Shown: positions 43,825-50,596 of the stretch, piece after piece
How the letters are laid out: the number at the start of each line of letters is the position of its first letter
Position numbering within the stretch: the stretch's first letter is position 1
Assembly (NCBI RefSeq): GCF_004348995.1
Contig: NZ_SMKQ01000044.1
Span: 1 to 50,596, forward strand
Source of the DNA: Nonomuraea terrae
Lineage (GTDB): Bacteria > Actinomycetota > Actinomycetes > Streptosporangiales > Streptosporangiaceae
Direction of reading: 5' to 3'
Length of the DNA stretch: 50,596 nucleotides
Translations under genes and position numbers: made by a program
Notes under the pieces: generated by a model
What the model was told of the DNA's origin: nothing
The model's input: only the letters and a program-made list of their open reading frames with translations
Databases searched by the model: none

Positions 43825-44463
43825 ATGGACGCGCCCAAGATTGGGGATCAAGCAGGAATGATCGCCGAGGGGCAGAACATCGGGCAGGGACGTCGCGCGG
43901 CGCTCGCGGCGCTCGCGTTCGCGGTGACGGCACTCATCATCTACGCGCTCTTCTCCTCCGGCTTCGGGCGCCCGCCGCGCGCCCCGATGGAGACACCCCC
44001 GCCGGTCGCGGTCCCGACGCCGTCCACCACTCCGTCACCGGACCGGCCGGCCGCCGCCGGAGCGGCGGAACCGAGCCCGATCGCGGTCGTCTCCGACCGC
44101 TTATGGCTGACGTACCTGCCCCGCGGCCTCGAACGCAGCGGCGGCGGCACGATCGAGCCCACCCCAGGTGCGGAGGGCGCCCGCGCCCGGTACGGCTCCG
44201 CCACCAGATTTGTCGAAGTCCAGGTCGAACACGGTACGGTGGCCGCCGACTGGGACGGCTTCCGCGAGCGGATCACCGTGCTCGACTCCCGCGCCACCAC
44301 CGTGCGGGGCAAACCGGCCGTGGTCGGCAGGCACCCCGACGGCGGGCGCGTGCTCGCCTGGCTCGAACGTCCGGGCACGGGCGCGTGGATCAGGGTCAGC
44401 GACTCGCTCAGCGGCGAACTCGTCCGGATCGCCGCCTCCGTCAGGGCTCCTGTAGGAGACTAG
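43825..44463 (+). CDS. Membrane-anchored extracytoplasmic protein of unknown function
   Basis: 212 residues. One N-terminal membrane helix (about 22-42, AALAALAFAVTALIIYALF), a Pro/Thr spacer (TPPPVAVPTPSTTPSPDRP), then a 120-residue outer domain ending VRGKPAVVGRHPDGGRVLAWLERPGT and RIAASVR. The WLERPGT block recurs in the next gene. ATG 43858 is an alternative start that would shorten the cytoplasmic end. The family is unknown; it resembles the sensor part of anti-sigma-like proteins. Confidence 0.72.
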   Translation: MDAPKIGDQAGMIAEGQNIGQGRRAALAALAFAVTALIIYALFSSGFGRPPRAPMETPPPVAVPTPSTTPSPDRPAAAGAAEPSPIAVVSDRLWLTYLPRGLERSGGGTIEPTPGAEGARARYGSATRFVEVQVEHGTVAADWDGFRERITVLDSRATTVRGKPAVVGRHPDGGRVLAWLERPGTGAWIRVSDSLSGELVRIAASVRAPVGD

Positions 44464-44501
44464 GGAGCCTTTTCCGGGAACCACTCGCGTACGGGGGGAC
44501 G

Positions 44502-45002
44502 ATGCGGCGGCCGGCGGTGATGCTCGTCATGTGCGTGTTGGCCCTGCTCACGGCGTGCGGCGGCGGCCACGCGACGCCGCGCCCTGAGGTCACCTGGGCG
44601 GCGCACACCCCCGACGTCACCCGTGAGGGCGTCACCCTGTCGTGCGACGGCTCCGAGGTGCGGCTGCCCGCCATCTCCGGCCTGGAGGAGGCGGGCTCGT
44701 TCGCCCGCCTCGACTCACTCAGACGGCCGCTCGAGGTCGAGGGCAGGATCTGGAAGGAGAACGACGAGCGCGTCTACGTCGGCGTCGTGTGCGGCGTGCG
44801 CAGGGCCGAGGAGTTCGCCACGCTGGTCGCCAGGTCGCGGCTGACGGTCTACGAGGGCAAGCCCGCGCTGCGCTGGGTCACGCGCACGGGCGTGCGCAAC
44901 TTCATGTGGCTGGAACGGCCGGGCACCGCCGTCTACATCGGCGCGACGCCCGGCCTCGCCACCGAGGTGAGGCCGATCGCGAACGACATCACCTCGGGCT
45001 GA
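44502..45002 (+). CDS. Lipoprotein of unknown function
   Basis: 166 residues with a lipobox (LALLTAC, Cys about 17) and G-rich ribosome binding site. The mature part has two further Cys (LSCDG near 46, VVCGV near 90) that may form a disulfide, and ends YEGKPALRW then NFMWLERPGTAVYIG, homologous to the end of the preceding gene. It sits 38 nt after that gene, probably in one operon. Confidence 0.75.
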   Translation: MRRPAVMLVMCVLALLTACGGGHATPRPEVTWAAHTPDVTREGVTLSCDGSEVRLPAISGLEEAGSFARLDSLRRPLEVEGRIWKENDERVYVGVVCGVRRAEEFATLVARSRLTVYEGKPALRWVTRTGVRNFMWLERPGTAVYIGATPGLATEVRPIANDITSG

Positions 45003-45004
45003 GC

Positions 45005-46213
45005 TCAGCGTGCCTCGGCGAGCAGCTTGCCCAGCCGGCTGACGCCCTCGGCCAGGTCGTCGTCGCCCAGCGCGTACGACAGCCGGAAGTAGCCCGGGGT
45101 GCCGAAGGCCTCGCCCGGCACCACCGCGACCTCGGCCTCCTCCAGGATCAGCTCCGCCAGCTCTCCCGACGACTGGGGCCGCCGGCCGCGCAGCTCCTTG
45201 CCGATCAGCTCCTTGACCGAGGGATATACGTAGAACGCCCCCTTCGGTTCCGGGCACAACACGCCCGGGATCTCGTTCAGCATCCGAACGATCGTCTGCC
45301 GGCGCCGGTCGAACGCCGTACGCATCTCCGCCACCGCCGACAGGTCACCGGAAACCGCCGCCAGCGCCGCCATCTGGGCGACGTTGGAGACGTTGGAGGT
45401 GGCGTGGGACTGCAGGTTGGTCGCCGCCTTGACCACGTCGGACGGGCCGATCAGCCAGCCCACGCGCCAGCCCGTCATCGCGTACGTCTTCGCCACGCCG
45501 TTGAGGATCACGACCCGGTCGCCCAGCTCGGGCACGGCCGTGGCGATGCTGGTGAACTCGGCGCCGCCGTACACGAGGTGCTCGTAGATCTCGTCGGTGA
45601 CGACCCACAGGCCGTGCTCGGCGGCCCAGCGGCCGATCGCGACGGTCTGCTCGCGCGAGTAGACCGCGCCGGTCGGGTTGGACGGCGAGACGAACAGCAG
45701 CACCTTCGTCCGCTCGGTGCGCGCGGCCTCCAGCTGCTCGACGGTCGCGAGGTAGCCGGTGGTCTCGTCGGTCACGACGTCGACCTGCACGCCCCCGGCC
45801 AGCTTGATCGCCTCGGGGTAGGTCGTCCAGTAGGGCGCCACGACCATGACCTCGTCGCCCGGGTCGAGCAGCGTCGCGAACGCTTCGTACACGGCCTGCT
45901 TGCCACCGTTGGTGACGAGGACCTGCGCGGCCTCGGCCGCGTAGCCGGAGTCGCGCCGCGTCTTGGCGGCGATGGCCTGCTTGAGCTCGGGCAGCCCGCC
46001 GGCGGGTGTGTACTTGTGGAAGCGCGGGTTGCGGGCCGCCTCGACCGCGGCCTCGACGATGTAGCCGGGCGTCGGGAAGTCGGGCTCGCCCGCGCCGAAG
46101 CCGATCACCGGGCGCCCGGCGGCCTTCATCGCCTTGGCCTTGGCGTCCACGGCGAGCGTGGCGGACTCGGAAATCGCGGAGATTCTGGCGGAGATGCGAG
46201 GTCGGGTGGACAT
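45005..46213 (-). CDS. aspC: Aspartate aminotransferase (class I/II, fold type I)
   Basis: 402 residues, PLP enzyme for Asp/2-oxoglutarate or related amino-acid transamination. Motifs: [14 protein letters not shown] (about 35-48), [13 protein letters not shown], the Asp/Tyr pair in [10 protein letters not shown], and PLP lysine in [17 protein letters not shown]. It is the I-gamma aspartate aminotransferase type common in actinomycetes. The position beside tRNA-Trp, secE and nusG is conserved in this phylum as far as I know. Confidence 0.93.
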   Translation of the reverse strand: MSTRPRISARISAISESATLAVDAKAKAMKAAGRPVIGFGAGEPDFPTPGYIVEAAVEAARNPRFHKYTPAGGLPELKQAIAAKTRRDSGYAAEAAQVLVTNGGKQAVYEAFATLLDPGDEVMVVAPYWTTYPEAIKLAGGVQVDVVTDETTGYLATVEQLEAARTERTKVLLFVSPSNPTGAVYSREQTVAIGRWAAEHGLWVVTDEIYEHLVYGGAEFTSIATAVPELGDRVVILNGVAKTYAMTGWRVGWLIGPSDVVKAATNLQSHATSNVSNVAQMAALAAVSGDLSAVAEMRTAFDRRRQTIVRMLNEIPGVLCPEPKGAFYVYPSVKELIGKELRGRRPQSSGELAELILEEAEVAVVPGEAFGTPGYFRLSYALGDDDLAEGVSRLGKLLAEAR

Positions 46214-46381
46214 GTGTCCATGCTCCCACGAGGGGCTCGTACGCACGTGAGCTGGGCGATCGGATTCGAGTTCGACGTAACGGGGAATCACCCGTATGCT
46301 TTCGCCTGGTCCTTCCGCCTCAAGTCGCTGAGCGGTTCGGTCCGGGCAGTGAGTCGATCAGGGTAGTCTGGTCAACGACAT

Positions 46382-46454
46382 AGGGCACTGGCGCAATTGG
46401 TAGCGCACCGGTCTCCAAAACCGGCGGTTGGGGGTTCGAGTCCCTCGTGCCCTG
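46382..46454 (+). tRNA. trnW: tRNA-Trp (CCA anticodon)
   Basis: 73 nt cloverleaf: acceptor AGGGCAC/GTGCCCT, D-arm with AATTGGTAG, anticodon stem CCGGT/ACCGG with loop CTCCAAA (anticodon CCA at 46415-46417), T-loop TTCGAGT and discriminator G. CCA is not encoded. It lies just upstream of secE. Confidence 0.97.
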
Positions 46455-46531
46455 CGAGTGCGGTCCGCGCAATAATTGGCGTGTAAGCGCGCCGCAAAAC
46501 TGCGTTGGATACGACAGATCAGGTGAGGACT

Positions 46532-46771
46532 GTGGCGATCGACACGCGCGGCGAGACCGCGGACAAGCCCAGTGGCGAAAAGAAGACGCGCACTTCTCCT
46601 GCCCTCTTCTATCGGCAGGTCGTCAACGAGCTTCGCAAGGTCATCTGGCCGACACGCAAGGATCTGATCACCTACACCACGGTCGTTCTGATATTCGTCC
46701 TGATCATGGTCGCGATCGTGTACGGGCTCGACGCCGCCCTGGGATGGGCGGTCCTCCGGATCTTCGGCTGA
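46532..46771 (+). CDS. secE: Preprotein translocase subunit SecE
   Basis: 79 residues with one membrane helix (VVLIFVLIMVAIVYGLDAAL) preceded by the conserved amphipathic segment FYRQVVNELRKVIWPTRKDL. Structural partner of SecY in protein export. GTG 46532 after AGGTGAGG is chosen; TTG 46505 would add nine residues without a ribosome binding site. Confidence 0.95.
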   Translation: MAIDTRGETADKPSGEKKTRTSPALFYRQVVNELRKVIWPTRKDLITYTTVVLIFVLIMVAIVYGLDAALGWAVLRIFG

Positions 46772-46845
46772 CCGAGACGCCGCCGGTGCACGCCTGACGG
46801 AGTCGCCATTCGATTCGACGATACGACGAAAGAGGAAGAGTCACC

Positions 46846-47610
46846 GTGTCCGATTCTTCAGTTCCGGCGGAGGACCCCCGCGACGAGTGGGGCGACGAGC
46901 TGGAAGAGGCCACTGAGGAAGCCGCCGAGGCGGCTCTCGAGGAGGCCGGGGTCGCGGAGAGCGACGAGGCGCCCGATGCCGAGGCGCCCGCCGTCGAGGA
47001 CGGTGCCGTTCTTCCCGACGTCGACCCCGTCGAGGAGTTCAAGACTTCGCTGCGCGGCCAGCCCGGTGAGTGGTACGTCATCCACTCCTACGCCGGCTAC
47101 GAGAACCGCGTGAAGTCCAACATCGAGAGCCGCAACGTGTCGCTCAACATGGAGGACTACATCTACCAGGTCGAGGTGCCGACGCACACCGTCCAGGAGT
47201 TCAAGAGCGGCAAGAAGGTGCCGGTCAAGGAGCGCGTGCTGCCCGGCTATGTGCTGGTGCGCATGGAGCTGACCGACGAGTCCTGGGCCGCCGTGCGCAA
47301 CACGCCCGGTGTGACCGGCTTCGTGGGTCTGTCCAACAAGCCGAGCCCGCTCAGCCTAGACGAGGTCGCCAAGCTCCTGGCGCCCGAGCCGAGCGAGGAG
47401 ACCAAGAAGGCGGCGGCCAAGACGGCCACCGGCCCGACGGTCGAGTTCGAGATCGGCGAGTCCGTCACCGTCATGGACGGCCCGTTCGCCACGCTGCCCG
47501 CCTCGGTCAGCGAGATCAGCCCCGAGTCGCAGAAGCTCAAGGTGCTCGTCTCCATCTTCGGCCGCGAGACTCCGGTCGAGCTCTCGTTCAACCAGGTCTC
47601 GAAGATCTAA
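46846..47610 (+). CDS. nusG: Transcription termination/antitermination factor NusG
   Basis: 254 residues from GTG with GAGGAAG upstream. An acidic N-terminal extension of about 70 residues, typical of actinobacterial NusG, precedes the NGN domain ([20 protein letters not shown]) and the KOW domain ([21 protein letters not shown]). It binds RNA polymerase and couples it to Rho or ribosomes. Follows secE as in most bacteria. Confidence 0.97.
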   Translation: MSDSSVPAEDPRDEWGDELEEATEEAAEAALEEAGVAESDEAPDAEAPAVEDGAVLPDVDPVEEFKTSLRGQPGEWYVIHSYAGYENRVKSNIESRNVSLNMEDYIYQVEVPTHTVQEFKSGKKVPVKERVLPGYVLVRMELTDESWAAVRNTPGVTGFVGLSNKPSPLSLDEVAKLLAPEPSEETKKAAAKTATGPTVEFEIGESVTVMDGPFATLPASVSEISPESQKLKVLVSIFGRETPVELSFNQVSKI

Positions 47611-47638
47611 GACGATCACATACACTTAGACGTTCGGT

Positions 47639-47664
47639 CGGCCGCCTCTCGCGAAGGGCGGCCG
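47639..47664 (+). other. Hairpin in the nusG-rplK spacer
   Basis: CGGCCGCC (47639-47646) and GGCGGCCG (47657-47664), an 8-bp stem with a 10-nt loop, 28 nt after nusG and about 64 nt before rplK. It may be a partial terminator or part of the ribosomal-protein leader. Confidence 0.45.
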
Positions 47665-47727
47665 CCGACATGTCCGGGCCGCGCCCGCGGGCCGGATGCA
47701 TCGCTATCAGGACCCGGAGAAGGACTC

Positions 47728-48159
47728 ATGCCTCCGAAGAAGAAAATCGCCGCACTGGTGAAGGTCCAGCTCCCCGCTGGCCAGGCCACCCCGGCGCCGC
47801 CGGTGGGTACCGCCCTCGGTCCCCACGGCGTCAACATCATGGACTTCGTCAAGCAGTACAACGCCGCGACGGAGTCGCAGCGGGGCAACATCATCCCCGT
47901 TGAGATCACCATCTTCGAAGACCGCAGCTTCACCTTCGTCACGAAGACGCCGCCGGCGCCCGAGCTGATCAAGAAGGCCCTGGGTCTCGACAAGGGCAGC
48001 GCGGTCCCGCACCGCGACAAGGTGGGCAAGCTCAGCCGCGAGCAGCTGCGCAGCATCGCCGAGACGAAGATGCCTGACCTCAACGCCAACGACATCGAGG
48101 CAGCCGAGAAGATCATCGCCGGCACCGCCCGGTCGATGGGCATCACGGTCGCCGAGTAG
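47728..48159 (+). CDS. rplK: 50S ribosomal protein L11
   Basis: 143 residues. The N-terminal domain ([20 protein letters not shown]) carries the Pro-rich loop that contacts thiopeptide antibiotics, and the C-terminal domain binds the GTPase-centre RNA of 23S rRNA. GGAGAAGGA precedes the ATG. Confidence 0.98.
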   Translation: MPPKKKIAALVKVQLPAGQATPAPPVGTALGPHGVNIMDFVKQYNAATESQRGNIIPVEITIFEDRSFTFVTKTPPAPELIKKALGLDKGSAVPHRDKVGKLSREQLRSIAETKMPDLNANDIEAAEKIIAGTARSMGITVAE

Positions 48160-48220
48160 GACCTTTCCCAGAAGTCGTGGGAGGGCCGCCAGCCGGCCCG
48201 CACACCACTAGGAGTCAAGA

Positions 48221-48940
48221 ATGCAGCGCAGCAAGGGCTACAAGGACGCGGCCGTCAAAGTCGACCGCGACAAGCTCTACACGCCCGTAGAGGCCGCGAA
48301 ACTGGCCAAGGAGACGTCGAGCACCAAGTTCGACGCCACCGTGGAGGTCGCGCTCCGTCTGGGCGTCGACCCTCGCAAGGCCGACCAGATCGTGCGCGGC
48401 ACGGTCAACCTTCCGCACGGCACCGGTAAGACCGCCCGGGTCCTGGTCTTCGCGACCGGTGACCGTGCCGAGGCGGCCCGCGAGGCGGGTGCCGACATCG
48501 TCGGCGCCGACGAGCTGATCGACGAGATCGCCAAGGGCAACCGGCTCAACGAGTTCGACGCCGTGGTGGCCACGCCCGACCTGATGGGCAAGGTCGGCCG
48601 CCTCGGTCGTGTCCTCGGCCCGCGTGGTCTCATGCCCAACCCCAAGACCGGCACCGTGACGCCCGACGTCGCCAAGGCCGTGACGGAGATCAAGGGCGGC
48701 AAGATCGAGTTCCGTACCGACCGGCAGGCCAACCTGCACTTCATCATCGGCAAGACGTCGTTCGACGAGCGCCAGCTCGTGGAGAACTACGCCGCCGCGC
48801 TCGACGAGGTGCTGCGTCTCAAGCCGTCGGCCGCCAAGGGCCGCTACCTGAAGAAGGTCACCTTCTCCACGACGATGGGCCCGGGCGTCCCGGTTGACCC
48901 CAACGTCACCCGCGGACTGACGTCCGAGCTGGAGAGCTGA
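48221..48940 (+). CDS. rplA: 50S ribosomal protein L1
   Basis: 239 residues with the L1 signature [19 protein letters not shown] near 130. Forms the L1 stalk and usually represses its own operon. TAGGAG precedes the ATG. It starts 61 nt after rplK, and a strong terminator follows. Confidence 0.98.
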   Translation: MQRSKGYKDAAVKVDRDKLYTPVEAAKLAKETSSTKFDATVEVALRLGVDPRKADQIVRGTVNLPHGTGKTARVLVFATGDRAEAAREAGADIVGADELIDEIAKGNRLNEFDAVVATPDLMGKVGRLGRVLGPRGLMPNPKTGTVTPDVAKAVTEIKGGKIEFRTDRQANLHFIIGKTSFDERQLVENYAAALDEVLRLKPSAAKGRYLKKVTFSTTMGPGVPVDPNVTRGLTSELES

Positions 48941-48957
48941 CCCTCCCACCAGCACAG

Positions 48958-48994
48958 AAGGCCCCCGCCCGGTTTTCCCGGGCGGGGGCCTTTT
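48958..48994 (+). terminator. Intrinsic terminator of the rplK-rplA operon
   Basis: Perfect 15-bp stem (48958-48972 with 48978-48992) with loop TTTTC, followed by TTTT, 17 nt after rplA. The strongest intrinsic terminator in the window. Confidence 0.95.
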
Positions 48995-49052
48995 CCATTC
49001 CCGACTTCCACTCGACCCCTCCGCCCCGGCCGCCCGGCGAACGTCGTCCTGC

Positions 49053-49090
49053 CCGACGCCGCCGGGCCGTCGACGGCCCGGCGGCGTCGG
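49053..49090. repeat. Perfect 38-bp palindrome
   Basis: Every base from 49053 to 49071 pairs with its mirror from 49072 to 49090, centred on GTCGAC. As RNA it gives a 17-bp stem with a TCGA tetraloop. It lies 58 nt beyond the rplA terminator and has no U-run. Confidence 0.9.
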
Positions 49091-49538
49091 CAGACACCGC
49101 ACTCGCTTCAGGACCGCATCCGCTTCCCTGCGACCGCCGCCCCGCCCTCGTCTCGGACTCCTCGTCGCGGCTTTGCGCCGCCTTCTGGGCTCGGACTGCT
49201 CATGCGCCATCCTCTGCGTCTGGAGCATCTCTTCGCCGGGATCCTTCGGGGAGCTCGGGCTGCTCGTTAGTGAGCTCTGCGCCGTCCCCTGGAGCCGGAG
49301 AGCCGGTCTGGGCGGCGCCGAAACTCCTTGGGAGCACCGTCCTTTCGGTGGCGGGGCACAGCCGTGGGTCCGCGCCCTCCTCGATGGGTGCCGACCTCTC
49401 GTGGCTTCACCGGGCGTGGTGCCGTACAGGAGGGTTCTCACCGTTCTCTGGGGCGGCTCCTCGTAGTCAGACATGTGTGACAAGTGAGGTTGACGCCTAC
49501 TTGCCAGACAGACATCCGGGGGTTTTCCGGCATGTCAG

Positions 49539-49746
49539 CCATGTCAGGTGCACCGCCTCGGGCTCGACCAGTCCACCCCCGTGGCCGCGGCAGTACGACA
49601 AGTACAAAGCGATCCGGCCCGCGTACGTCTTCTCCGCGTGGAACGCCCGACCCGCCGCGTGAGCCCCGCCAGATACGCGCACGCCTCGACTTGTAGTCCG
49701 GGGTCCTCACCACCCACGACACCGACTCGTCGGCGGCCACCGCCCG
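49539..49746 (-). pseudogene. Remnant of a tyrosine recombinase/integrase N-terminal domain
   Basis: Read on the minus strand through at least three frameshifts: ESVSWVVRTPDY, then VEACAYLAGLT, then GRAFHAEKTYAGRIALYLSY-CRGHG, then VDWSSPEAVHLTW. This order (short beta segment, AYL helix, EKTYAGR helix, then DW and a Pro) is that of the SAM-like core-binding domain of actinobacterial tyrosine recombinases, recognised from memory. No catalytic domain can be read further downstream. Sequencing errors are unlikely to explain this many breaks. Confidence 0.5.
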
Positions 49747-50004
49747 CTCAGGCCGGAAGCACGGAGGGGACACGGCCGACGTCGATGTGCTGCCGCGGGA
49801 GACGTTTTGAGTGGTGGGGGGCGGGGTTCGACCGGTTCCGCGGCTCCGGCGAGTCGGCCGACGCTGGACCTGGCCGATCTGGGTGCCCGGGGGCAAGAGC
49901 GGCAAGCCCGGCGACCTGATCATCTCGTTCGGACTGACCAGGCCCGTCCGCGGCGCCCAGCGTGCGTGCCCCCACACGATGGGCGCTTCGCATGCATGGC
50001 CCAC

Positions 50005-50032
50005 GGGCCGGCCACCCTCGGGTGGCCGGCCC
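50005..50032. other. Strong hairpin in the gene-poor end region
   Basis: GGGCCGGCCACC (50005-50016), tetraloop CTCG, then GGTGGCCGGCCC (50021-50032): a perfect 12-bp stem. It looks like a high-GC terminator but no intact gene ends before it on either strand. Confidence 0.6.
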
Positions 50033-50596
50033 GGGGATTCTACGGGTGGCCATCGTGCTGCGGCGGTGACGTCAACGTCTCGCCTTGACGCCGGATGCGC
50101 CGCGCGGAAGGGAGCGTGCGCTGTGGCGCCTTACCGTGACCGGCGTTTCGGGACGAACCCGCCCGGCAACTCGCGAACGTTTTCGCGCAGCCCGGCCCCC
50201 GAGACGCGCTCGCCGCGTCCCCGCTTGCGACGTGCCCGCGTGACGCCGCCGCACCGACGTGGTCGGCATCGCCCCCGGCCGATCAGCGATCATCCGGGCC
50301 GGGAGCATCGTCATGTCCGACCCTCTGCGGCTCGCAGTGGCCCGCCCCTTCTCACCTTTCGGGTGCTCAGCGGGCGCTGTTGCCGGGGTGGCGGCGGGCT
50401 CGTATCGGCGTGCCGCCGTGGCCGGCCGTGCTTTCGCCATTGGCGTAATGGGGCGAGTAGGCGCCTGTCGTGCCCTCTGAGCGCGCGCTGCGCCTTCGGG
50501 CCGTTCGGTGGGTGGGCGTTGCTGTGCTTGGACGGCGTGTTTCCACCCGTCGTGGCCGTTGTGGTGGGGATGGTGGCGGCGGTCAGGTCCGGGGAG

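Larger units (their letters stand above)
48995..50596. other. 1.6-kb region with no intact gene
   Basis: No reading frame here looks like a real protein: none combines a ribosome binding site, codon bias and a recognisable domain. It holds a 38-bp palindrome, a frameshifted recombinase-like stretch on the minus strand and a strong hairpin, listed separately. The segment 50033-50596 shows nothing I can support. rplJ-rplL, normally close to rplA, are not present. Confidence 0.6.

Noticed and set aside
48215..49483. Long minus-strand open frame across rplA and the gap after it
   Set aside because: Most of it is the mirror of rplA, and it runs through the rplA terminator. The rest is low-complexity Arg/Gly/Pro sequence with no recognisable domain.
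49547..50088. Several 60-190 codon frames on both strands in the last kilobase
   Set aside because: None has a ribosome binding site, sensible codon bias or a continuous domain. The one recognisable pattern crosses frames and is listed as a recombinase remnant.

Overview
The window is about 50.6 kb of very GC-rich DNA with strongly G/C-biased third codon positions, frequent GTG and TTG starts and GGAGG-type ribosome binding sites. This points to an actinomycete. IdeR, UdgX, two class F sortases, the tRNA-Trp–secE–nusG–rplK–rplA block and dispersed beta-oxidation genes fit the Streptosporangiales (Nonomuraea/Streptosporangium-like). That placement is an inference from gene content and was not checked against a database.

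Layout. 1-1.45 kb (minus): a 2-hydroxyacid dehydrogenase cut by the window edge, then a small cassette of a coiled-coil protein, a ClpX-type zinc-finger/HTH protein and a Leu-rich 35-residue peptide with its own strong terminator. 1.75-6.2 kb: a family 2 glycosyltransferase and a cbiM(N)-cbiQ-cbiO cobalt/nickel ECF transporter. 6.3-8.2 kb: a STAS anti-anti-sigma factor, then an SDR 3-hydroxyacyl-CoA dehydrogenase and an enoyl-CoA hydratase. 8.3-11.2 kb: a rhomboid protease and an aldehyde dehydrogenase–TetR operon with a clear upstream operator. 11.2-17.2 kb: serC, citrate synthase, pdxH, an MFS exporter, the uracil-DNA-binding protein UdgX, and ideR. 17.3-23.3 kb: a PAS-GAF-PP2C-HATPase phosphatase, an alpha/beta hydrolase, a disrupted reading frame, a GNAT gene flanked by an exact 18-bp inverted repeat, and an LCAD-type acyl-CoA dehydrogenase.

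23.5-28.7 kb is the most distinctive locus: two consecutive pairs of a secreted cell-wall-anchored protein and a class F sortase, followed by an unknown protein with an acidic tail. 28.7-37 kb holds a thiolase under a promoter with an overlapping operator, a 38-residue basic Pro-rich microprotein, MerR/MFS, a class C beta-lactamase-like hydrolase, Lrp with a divergent APC transporter, and a VLCAD-type dehydrogenase. 37.2-40.4 kb is an ABC sugar importer (lipoprotein plus two permeases, no ATPase). 40.4-46.2 kb: a methyltransferase, an ECF sigma/anti-sigma pair whose anti-sigma gene carries eleven perfect copies of a 9-bp repeat, adenosine deaminase, two small extracytoplasmic proteins with related C-termini, and an aspartate aminotransferase. 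46.4-48.9 kb: tRNA-Trp, secE, nusG, rplK, rplA. The last 1.6 kb has no intact gene. It holds a perfect 38-bp palindrome and what reads as a frameshifted tyrosine-recombinase N-terminus, at a place where rplJ-rplL would normally be near.

Working together: five beta-oxidation-type enzymes (SDR dehydrogenase, hydratase, two acyl-CoA dehydrogenases, thiolase) are scattered through the window and would cover all four steps of a fatty-acid degradation spiral. The sortase locus forms a self-contained surface-display module. The ECF/anti-sigma block is followed by two envelope proteins that may be functionally linked to it.
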